Source: Flavobacteriaceae bacterium
GTDB lineage: Bacteria; Bacteroidota; Bacteroidia; Flavobacteriales; Flavobacteriaceae
DNA: 17,542 nt
NCBI GenBank assembly: GCA_947472705.1
Contig: CANJDA010000028.1
Location: 1 to 17,542 of the forward strand
Direction of reading: 5' to 3'
Shown here: positions 1 through 4,011 of the stretch, in pieces
Position numbering within the stretch: the first letter of the stretch is position 1
How the letters are laid out: each line of letters starts with the position of its first letter
The notes under the pieces: generated by a model
What the model was told of the DNA's origin: nothing
Databases searched by the model: none
What the model saw: the letters and a program-made list of their open reading frames with translations, nothing else
Made by a program: the position numbers and the translations under genes

Positions 1-129
1 GATAAGGACAAATTGGAGTTTAGTTATTATTCAAAGACTGTAGTTATTGATTTTGATTTTAATAATTTAACTATATATAGTTCTGATAAAAAGACGGCTA
101 GAGTTTTTACTATTATCAGAAAAATGTAA
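1..129 (+). CDS. C-terminal fragment of an unidentified protein
   Basis: Frame 1 is open from the first base of the window to a TAA stop at 127-129 and encodes 42 residues; the start lies outside the window. The tail is rich in Asp, Lys, Ser and beta-branched residues (it contains VVIDFDFNNLTIYSSD and ends VFTIIRKM), which would suit a beta-rich soluble or exported protein. I do not recognise a family. A GC-rich hairpin with a T-run lies about 100 bases downstream (227-276) and could terminate this gene. It may belong to the chromosome flanking the accessory region or to the accessory region itself. Confidence 0.6.
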   Translation, partial: DKDKLEFSYYSKTVVIDFDFNNLTIYSSDKKTARVFTIIRKM

Positions 130-226
130 ATTTTATTAAGTATAAATCAAGTGTTTTTTGATTTCAAATTCCTTTTTAATGTTCCCTATTGTAGCTTAAT
201 AAGCACGTAAAGTAAGGCATTTGAAC

Positions 227-276
227 AAGTCCAGACGGGGCGGGTGGCATCAGAACCCCTCCTCTCTGGGCTTTTT
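227..276 (+). terminator. Long GC-rich hairpin followed by a T-run
   Basis: Arms 227-245 and 255-273 pair over 19 positions with two C-C mismatches and three G-U wobbles, which are stable only in plus-strand RNA. The loop is 9 nt (246-254). The 3' arm runs into TTTTT (272-276). It contrasts sharply in GC content with the surrounding AT-rich DNA. Simplest reading: a Rho-independent terminator for the gene ending at 129, or for an untranslated RNA between 130 and 276. The alternative is a structural element of a rolling-circle replicon (single- or double-strand origin) placed upstream of rep. It is longer and less perfect than the other terminators in the window. Confidence 0.5.
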
Positions 277-329
277 CTTTGTAAAAGGCGAGGTTTTTAG
301 TTTTAGTTACCCGACTTACAATGAATATA

Positions 330-355
330 CACCATATCAACGCACCATATCCTAT
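330..355. repeat. Two 13-bp direct repeats
   Basis: CACCATATC occurs at 330-338 and 343-351, giving two adjacent 13-bp units. The 13-bp period equals that of the three repeats at 511-549, although the sequences differ. They could be protein-binding iterons; only two copies are present, so chance cannot be excluded. Confidence 0.4.
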
Positions 356-390
356 GATGTGTTAAGCGAATTTTCGCACTAGAGCTGGAG

Positions 391-402
391 CATAATATTA
401 TG
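391..402. repeat. Perfect 12-bp palindrome CATAATATTATG
   Basis: CATAATATTATG is its own reverse complement, with a TA at the centre. It lies between the two sets of direct repeats. It could be a protein-binding or nicking site, but short AT-rich palindromes arise easily in such DNA. Confidence 0.3.
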
Positions 403-510
403 TGTGTCACTTTGAAACATTAAACTAGATGCTCAAAAAAAATATTTTTAAAATAATGTCCCAAAACGCTACACTTTTGGAAATTCGTTAGTATTTATTG
501 TAAACAGATA

Positions 511-549
511 CTTGTTTAAGCCCCTTGTATGGACTTCTTGTATCTAGTT
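511..549 (+). repeat. Three tandem 13-bp repeats (iteron-like) upstream of rep
   Basis: Units start at 511, 524 and 537 with CTTGTTT, CTTGTAT and CTTGTAT, exactly 13 bp apart. A weaker TTGTA match lies 14 bp upstream at 498. The last unit overlaps the 22-bp palindrome at 540-561. Known rolling-circle plasmids such as pMV158 have an origin with three short direct repeats (Rep binding) beside an inverted repeat (nick site). The same arrangement here, directly in front of a gene with HUH motifs, makes this a candidate double-strand origin or rep autoregulatory site. Binding and nicking are inferred, not seen. Confidence 0.5.
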
Positions 550-561
550 ATAACGAGATAC
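540..561. repeat. 22-bp near-perfect palindrome before rep
   Basis: GTATCTAGTTA is followed at once by TAACGAGATAC; the arms pair at 10 of 11 positions (mismatch A546/G555). An extra AGATACT half-site lies at 506-512, matching 556-562. The palindrome ends 13 bp before the rep ATG, so a bound protein there would block transcription or translation start of rep. Candidate operator for the Rep HTH domain, or a cruciform or nick locus of the origin. Confidence 0.5.
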
Positions 562-574
562 TAAAAGATTAAAA

Positions 575-1234
575 ATGATTAATTATGAGGATTTAAAAGG
601 TTTTATTGTGAGTACAAAAACAAGTAAAAGCACAATATACAGGTTCTACGCAAAAAATGAAGAATTGTTTGAAGAAACTAGAATGAAAGGAAGAAAGAGG
701 ATTTTCCCAATTGAGCACATTAAATATTTCGATAGTGAAATAATGTTCGATGAGAATAAGGTTTTAAGGATGCAAAACCAATCAATGAAAAATTTGATTA
801 ATGGTTTAATGGATAGAGAGAGCTTACCCACAAGATTGTGGTATTTAGATTGGAATTATATGTTCACAGTAGCATACAAGCTAGAACGCAATAAAAATAG
901 TTGTTACAGGCAGATGAGCGGGCTATATGAAATGTTGGAAAAAAAATATGGTGCTGATACTGGTATTAGATTGTTTTTTACGTCAGAGCCTTTTTCGCAG
1001 CGAAATGGCTATCATAACCATTTTGTCTTGCAAATCGGTAATAAAAAACTACATGATGAAGTAGTTAGCGATATTAAAGATTATTTTAGTTATGATAGAG
1101 TTGATGTAAAGATTTACGACCAGTTTAAGGCGGTTTTGTTTTACGTGGCTAAGGAAGGTTTAGTAAATGAAGACTGGGATATAATGGGAAACAATTTAAA
1201 AAAAGATGGACTAAATGAAAGTAATAGTAACTAA
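575..1234 (+). CDS. HTH-HUH replication initiation-like protein (putative Rep)
   Basis: A 219-residue protein with two apparent parts. Residues about 7-53 resemble a MerR/excisionase-type helix-turn-helix: STKTSKSTIYRFY, then GRKRIFPIEHIKYF, the usual wing-plus-helix pattern. Residues about 88-196 show HUH-endonuclease landmarks seen in phage and plasmid Rep proteins of the G2P/ORF2 type. MFTVAYK (96-102) fits motif 1. FFTSEPFSQRNGYHNHFVLQ (134-153), with H147-N-H149, fits the metal-binding motif 2. YVAK (190-193) fits the single-tyrosine motif 3 (Y190, K193). Such enzymes nick one DNA strand and stay bound through tyrosine to start rolling-circle replication. Iteron-like repeats and a palindrome lie just upstream, and a 40-aa ORF overlaps the 3' end. 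The family call rests on short motifs. A transposase or mobilisation relaxase is possible, but the size and missing hallmarks argue against IS200/IS91 types. Confidence 0.6.
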   Translation: MINYEDLKGFIVSTKTSKSTIYRFYAKNEELFEETRMKGRKRIFPIEHIKYFDSEIMFDENKVLRMQNQSMKNLINGLMDRESLPTRLWYLDWNYMFTVAYKLERNKNSCYRQMSGLYEMLEKKYGADTGIRLFFTSEPFSQRNGYHNHFVLQIGNKKLHDEVVSDIKDYFSYDRVDVKIYDQFKAVLFYVAKEGLVNEDWDIMGNNLKKDGLNESNSN

Positions 1235-1337
1235 ACGACAATTTAAACTTTTGCTTAACAACATAGATATTCTAACGTCTAAAGGTTTTAAATTAGAAAT
1301 GACAGTCGAGGTAATAAATTATGTTATGGATTTATAA
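1215..1337 (+). CDS. Small 40-aa ORF overlapping the end of rep
   Basis: ATG at 1215 (sequence AAATGAAA, typical of an AT-rich flavobacterial start) opens a 40-residue frame that ends with TAA at 1335-1337. It overlaps the last 20 bases of rep, which suggests translational coupling. The product is basic at the N-terminus (MKVIVTKRQFKLL) and looks alpha-helical, with no family recognised. Its stop lies three bases before the concentric palindrome at 1340, so coding and the regulatory site abut without overlapping. A tiny regulator or accessory protein of the element is possible; a chance ORF cannot be excluded. Confidence 0.4.
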   Translation: MKVIVTKRQFKLLLNNIDILTSKGFKLEMTVEVINYVMDL

Positions 1338-1339
1338 CA

Positions 1340-1377
1340 CTATACTAAATATAGACTATAGTCGTACCATAGTATAG
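1340..1377. other. Concentric 38-bp palindrome, candidate recombinase crossover site or operator
   Basis: The outer arms CTATACTA (1340-1347) and TAGTATAG (1370-1377) are exact inverted repeats. The inner decamer GACTATAGTC (1354-1363) is a perfect palindrome. Both share one centre, the TA at 1358-1359. Small serine recombinases bind as dimers to imperfect palindromes of roughly 26-40 bp and cut around a central dinucleotide, so this site, 114 bp upstream of a serine recombinase gene, fits a res/att-like core or an autoregulatory operator. No second copy was seen in the window. Confidence 0.45.
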
Positions 1378-1464
1378 CGACACCAAGAACCGCAACACAA
1401 AATAGGCGTTGACAGTGTGCTAAAAATAACCACCCTAAACGTAGTACATGTGAAAAGTATTTTG

Positions 1465-1472
1465 TACCTTTG
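1465..1472 (+). promoter_or_regulatory. Bacteroidetes -7 box (TACCTTTG) for the serine recombinase
   Basis: TACCTTTG matches the TAnnTTTG consensus and lies 19 bases before the recombinase ATG. No good TTG is found at the expected -33 spacing, so the promoter is either weak or dependent on an activator. Confidence 0.45.
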
Positions 1473-1491
1473 AAGAGTAAATAACAAAGAT

Positions 1492-2091
1492 ATGAAATCG
1501 AGGTACGTTAGAATTTCCAGCCAGAGCCAAAAGTTAGACAGGCAAACAATCAAGAAAAATGAAGATGAAATTTTATTTCAAGATGTAATCAGCGGCAGCG
1601 TAGCGTTTGCTGACCGTAAAAGTGCAAAAGAATTAATTGCCCAGATTGAAAGTGGTGTGATAACGTTTGTGGTGGTGTCGTCTGTAGACAGATTAGGTAG
1701 AAACTTGCATGATATAATTAACACCCTAGAGTATTTTAACAGTAAAGGAGTGACTTTAAGAGTTGACAACCTTGGGTTGGAGTCAATGACCTTAGGTAAG
1801 GTTAACCCAACTTTCAACCTAATTATAAGTGTTATGGCTAATGTGGCTCAAATGGAGCGTGAAACGTTATTAGAAAGACAACGAGAAGGTATAGCGGTAG
1901 CGAAAGCAAAAGGAATATATACAGGGCGTGTTAAAGGTTCGGTTGAATCTGACGCTGAGGTTTTAGCAAAATACCGTGATGTTGCAAAGTTCTTAAAGAT
2001 GGGTAAGCCGTTGCGAGATATAAAAAGCAGATGTAACGTAAGCCTAGGGACGGTACAAAAGGTTAAGAAAACTTTAGGGATATCAATTTAA
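1492..2091 (+). CDS. Small serine recombinase (resolvase/invertase family)
   Basis: A 199-residue site-specific recombinase of the Tn3-resolvase/Hin-invertase architecture. The N-terminal catalytic domain opens with YVRISSQSQ, the family's Y-x-R-x-S motif, so S9 is the likely nucleophile. DRLGR at 66-70 supplies the conserved arginines. The helix E region is present (ANVAQMERETLLERQREG, 116-133), followed by GIYTGR (141-146) and a C-terminal helix-turn-helix (about 164-195, RDIKSRCNVSLGTVQKVKK). These enzymes cut both strands at a central dinucleotide via 5' phosphoserine links to resolve cointegrates, invert segments or, in some elements, integrate. It lacks the long C-terminus of large serine integrases. 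Upstream lie a candidate site (1340-1377) and a -7 box (1465-1472). The next gene starts 15 bp downstream and may be cotranscribed. Catalytic residues look intact. Its actual target is unknown. Confidence 0.92.
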   Translation: MKSRYVRISSQSQKLDRQTIKKNEDEILFQDVISGSVAFADRKSAKELIAQIESGVITFVVVSSVDRLGRNLHDIINTLEYFNSKGVTLRVDNLGLESMTLGKVNPTFNLIISVMANVAQMERETLLERQREGIAVAKAKGIYTGRVKGSVESDAEVLAKYRDVAKFLKMGKPLRDIKSRCNVSLGTVQKVKKTLGISI

Positions 2092-2106
2092 AAAATTTAA
2101 ACCACA

Positions 2107-2586
2107 ATGAAAAAACTAGTAATTATATGTATCACATTATTATCACTTAATTGCATTGGACAAACTAAAGTAGAAACCCAAGATTGGATTAGTGAAAAAA
2201 TTCACGAGTATAGGAGCAGTAAAGGTGTTGATGAAGATTTTTGGTTTGAAGACGGATATTTGCATCACTATTGGTCAATAAATACTCAAATTGAGGAAAA
2301 TAGAACAGCACTTAATTGGAAAGTAAAAATAGAGGATATAGTAAAAATAGAAACAAAATGTAGTGCCAATGGGTGTAATTTCATTATTTATACCAAACAA
2401 GGTAAATTATTTTATCAAAAAACACCAGTAGATACATATTATAAAGTAGATAACCACCCTTCTTTTAATGTTAGTTTAACCAAGGCTTATTATAACGATG
2501 GAATAAGTGCTAGAATCGAAAAAGCTTTAATTCATTTGGTAAAACTTTATGGCGGTAACGCAACTATTAAAAAAGAACCATTTTAA
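2107..2586 (+). CDS. Small exported protein of unknown function
   Basis: 159 residues beginning MKKLVIICITLLSLNCIGQT, a signal peptide of usual flavobacterial form; cleavage before Q19 is likely, and the cysteine at 16 is a poor lipobox. The mature part is rich in aromatic and charged residues (WFEDGYLHHYWSI, KLFYQKTPVDTYYKV) and contains a close cysteine pair (CSANGC) that could form a disulphide or bind a metal. No family recognised. It starts 15 bp after the serine recombinase and ends 37 bp before a strong terminator, so it is probably expressed with the recombinase as cargo of the element. A surface or periplasmic role (for example altering entry of competing elements) is conceivable but unsupported. 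Confidence 0.75.
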   Translation: MKKLVIICITLLSLNCIGQTKVETQDWISEKIHEYRSSKGVDEDFWFEDGYLHHYWSINTQIEENRTALNWKVKIEDIVKIETKCSANGCNFIIYTKQGKLFYQKTPVDTYYKVDNHPSFNVSLTKAYYNDGISARIEKALIHLVKLYGGNATIKKEPF

Positions 2587-2622
2587 ATAAAAACAAAAAA
2601 AACATATTCGATAAGAAAAAAG

Positions 2623-2652
2623 ACACCGTTTTGAAATAAAACGGTGTTTTTT
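2623..2652 (+). terminator. Rho-independent terminator after the exported protein
   Basis: A perfect 10-bp stem, ACACCGTTTT (2623-2632) with AAAACGGTGT (2638-2647), a 5-nt loop and a T-run through 2652. It ends the recombinase and exported-protein transcript. The A-tract on the other side gives some reverse activity too. Confidence 0.85.
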
Positions 2653-2665
2653 GTTATATATCAAC

Positions 2666-2696
2666 TTGACACCATGGAAATAAAATAGTATCTTTG
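2666..2696 (+). promoter_or_regulatory. Flavobacterial promoter for the small HTH gene
   Basis: TTG at 2666-2668 and TATCTTTG (2689-2696), a full TAnnTTTG match, are separated by 20 bp, close to the optimal 19. The predicted start point is near 2703, leaving a leader of about 126 nt before the ATG at 2829. Confidence 0.7.
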
Positions 2697-2702
2697 CATA
2701 AG

Positions 2703-2828
2703 TTGCTGCAAGTAAGACTACAGGTAAGTTATTCTGAAAATGGCAATAGTGCTCCCGATGGTGCGAAAGTGGATGTTTTAGTCGGATTTAAAAATAAAAG
2801 AAGCTTACCAATACAAGTAAATTCTTGC
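2703..2828 (+). other. Long leader with coding-like reading frame upstream of the HTH gene
   Basis: The HTH frame stays open upstream of its ATG to 2670, and 2700-2828 reads like protein (for example YSENGNSAPDGAKVDVLVGF) with many G-starting codons. There is no in-frame ATG, only TTG codons, one of which (2694) lies inside the -7 box. GGTAAG (2723-2728) can pair with CTTACC (2804-2809), enclosing a possible folded leader. A second frame holds a 13-codon ORF (2740-2781). The stretch could be a regulatory leader, or the remnant of a longer coding region that lost its start. Confidence 0.35.
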
Positions 2829-2993
2829 ATGAAACAAATGTTGACCAGTAAAATGGTTATGGAATTACTTAACATCAAAAGCGAAACGACACTTATTAAA
2901 TACGAACGTAAAGGGTTGGTAAAAGTAGCTAGAAGATTAGGTAATCAAAAAAGGTATTCAGCGGAGCACATAGCGAAACTGACTGGAAATTAA
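2829..2993 (+). CDS. Small excisionase/MerR-like HTH protein
   Basis: 54 residues from the ATG at 2829. I chose this start because no in-frame ATG lies upstream and a TTG start at 2694 would overlap the promoter; the ATG at 2838 is an alternative. The sequence holds one helix-turn-helix of the excisionase/HTH_17 kind: LTSKMVMELLNIKSETTLIK, then GLVKVARRLGNQKRYSAEHI, where the RLGNQKRY wing precedes the last helix. Such tiny proteins act as excisionases (recombination directionality factors) or repressors in mobile elements and bind short DNA repeats. It has its own promoter (2666-2696) and terminator (3000-3021), so it forms a separate transcription unit at the right edge of the accessory region. 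Its layout resembles the N-terminal part of the rep product. Confidence 0.7.
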   Translation: MKQMLTSKMVMELLNIKSETTLIKYERKGLVKVARRLGNQKRYSAEHIAKLTGN

Positions 2994-2999
2994 GAGATA

Positions 3000-3026
3000 A
3001 GGAGCAAATTGCTCCTTTTTTCTTTT
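3000..3026 (+). terminator. Rho-independent terminator of the HTH gene
   Basis: AGGAGC (3000-3005) pairs with GCTCCT (3011-3016) across a 5-nt AAATT loop, which can pair further as AA/TT, followed by TTTTTCTTTT. It sits 6 bases after the stop codon. Confidence 0.85.
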
Positions 3027-3055
3027 ATTGAAATTACGCAGTAAATTACATAGTT

Positions 3056-3097
3056 AAAAGAAAAAACCCTCGACAATCTATTGATTATCAAGGGTTT
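3056..3097 (-). terminator. Terminator of tRNA-Phe
   Basis: Arms 3064-3078 and 3083-3097 form a 15-bp stem with a 4-nt loop. The two non-Watson-Crick pairs are G-U only in minus-strand RNA, which fixes the direction. In that strand the stem is followed by a T-run (TTTTTTCTTTT). It begins 11 bases after the tRNA 3' end and faces the HTH terminator, so this is a convergent boundary. Confidence 0.85.
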
Positions 3098-3107
3098 GTA
3101 AAAATAG

Positions 3108-3183
3108 TGGTGGTATCTCCAGGAATCGAACCAGGGACACATGGATTTTCAGTCCATTGCTCTACCAACTGAGCTAAGATACC
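3108..3183 (-). tRNA. tRNA-Phe (GAA)
   Basis: The 76-nt minus-strand cloverleaf starts GGTATCT and ends AGATACC-A-CCA, so the CCA tail is encoded (3108-3110). The D-arm AGCTCAGTTGGTAGAGC, the anticodon loop CTGAAAA with anticodon GAA, and the T-arm CCTGGTTCGATTCCAGG are all canonical. It has its own promoter (3200-3229) and terminator. tRNA genes are common integration targets and the accessory region lies next to the 3' end, but I found no copied 3' segment at the far side, so there is no evidence of integration into this gene. Confidence 0.97.
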
Positions 3184-3199
3184 TCGCTGAATGCGGGTG

Positions 3200-3229
3200 C
3201 AAATATAGGATGATTTTTAATTTATCCAA
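3200..3229 (-). promoter_or_regulatory. Consensus flavobacterial promoter for tRNA-Phe
   Basis: On the minus strand, TTG (3229-3227) and TATATTTG (3207-3200) are separated by exactly 19 bp, matching the Bacteroidetes primary-sigma consensus at every fixed base. The -7 box ends 16 bases before the tRNA 5' end. Confidence 0.85.
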
Positions 3230-3282
3230 AACAAATAATAAAAAAAAACTATTCTTACCTTAGCCTCACCAAAAACCTTTAT

Positions 3283-4011
3283 ATGCTTTTAGCTGTTGAT
3301 GTTGGAAATACTCGTATTAAAGCGGCTGTCTTTGAAGTGGATACCCTTATAGAGGTGATTATTTTTAGTAGTGAAGAATTTGCTGCTAAGATGCATTTTA
3401 TTTTGCAACAGCATTCAAAAATCAAAACTATAGTAGTGGCTTCTGTTGGTAATATGGGTGAATATGATTTTAGGTTTTTTGAAAATAAAGTTGATGTTAT
3501 TTTCATTTCACACAACAGTAAATTTCCTTTTAAAAATTCTTATGCTACACCAACAACGCTTGGTGTAGATCGTATGGTTTTGTCGGCTGGAGCGGTATTG
3601 CGATATCCTAATCAAAATAGACTAGTGATTGATGTTGGAACCTGCATTACTTATGATTTTGTAGATGAAAATAACACTTATTTAGGAGGAGCTATTTCAC
3701 CTGGTATACGATTGCGATATGAAGCATTACATCAGTTTACTTCAAAATTACCTTTGTTAGAAACAAAATATCCTGAAAGCAAGATTGGAAATTCAACACA
3801 AGAATCTATACATTCTGGAGTGATTAATGGTGTAATTCATGAAATTGATGGGTTTATTGATGAGTATAAGACTCAATACGCTAAATTTATCATAATTTTA
3901 ACGGGAGGCGACTCAGAATTTTTGGCTAAACGATTAAAAAATACCATATTTGCCAATTCAAATTTCCTGCTTGAAAGTTTGAACCAAACATATCAATACA
4001 ATCTAAAATGA
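3283..4011 (+). CDS. coaX: Type III pantothenate kinase
   Basis: 242 residues, the usual length for CoaX. It phosphorylates pantothenate with ATP, the first step of cytosolic coenzyme A synthesis. Landmarks: the phosphate-binding DVGNTRIK (6-13), GVDR (94-97), VIDVGTCITYD (115-125) with the catalytic-region aspartate, GGAISPG (135-141) and TGGD (207-210), all of the ASKHA fold of type III enzymes. These differ from the type I and II enzymes, and type III is standard in Bacteroidetes. The start at 3283 places the DVGNT motif at the usual distance from the N-terminus. A weak -7-like TACCTTAG lies at 3256-3263. It leads a same-strand cluster and overlaps the next gene by 4 bases (ATGA). Confidence 0.95.
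   Translation: MLLAVDVGNTRIKAAVFEVDTLIEVIIFSSEEFAAKMHFILQQHSKIKTIVVASVGNMGEYDFRFFENKVDVIFISHNSKFPFKNSYATPTTLGVDRMVLSAGAVLRYPNQNRLVIDVGTCITYDFVDENNTYLGGAISPGIRLRYEALHQFTSKLPLLETKYPESKIGNSTQESIHSGVINGVIHEIDGFIDEYKTQYAKFIIILTGGDSEFLAKRLKNTIFANSNFLLESLNQTYQYNLK

Larger units (their letters stand above)
130..574. other. 445-bp non-coding stretch upstream of rep
   Basis: No convincing ORF on either strand and no clear TAnnTTTG promoter for the downstream rep gene. The stretch is dense in structure, each item listed separately: a 47-nt imperfect hairpin (227-273), two 13-bp direct repeats (330-355), a short GCGA/TCGC stem (366-377), a 12-bp palindrome (391-402), three 13-bp direct repeats (511-549) and a 22-bp palindrome (540-561) ending 13 bases before the rep start codon. 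This layout suits a replication origin and control region more than a simple promoter spacer, but that is inference. Confidence 0.5.

Noticed and set aside
391..402. Calling the palindrome a true dif site or CRESS-virus nonamer
   Set aside because: The centre is 2 bp, not the 6 bp required by XerC/D, and the nonamer's last base is T instead of C, so it is kept only as a weak observation.
575..1234. IS200/IS605 TnpA or IS91-type transposase
   Set aside because: The protein is longer than Y1 TnpA and lacks its compact layout; it has one tyrosine motif, not the Y2 pair of IS91; and no TnpB or terminal hairpins are seen.
1356..1553. 65-codon minus-strand ORF opposite the recombinase promoter region
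   Set aside because: It overlaps the recombinase start and the palindrome, has a cysteine- and leucine-rich low-complexity product and no promoter; it is a shadow frame.
3108..3183. tRNA-Phe as the integration site of the accessory region
   Set aside because: No copy of the tRNA 3' end was seen near the other side of the element, the tRNA keeps its own terminator, and the recombinase is a serine type that seldom uses tRNA genes.
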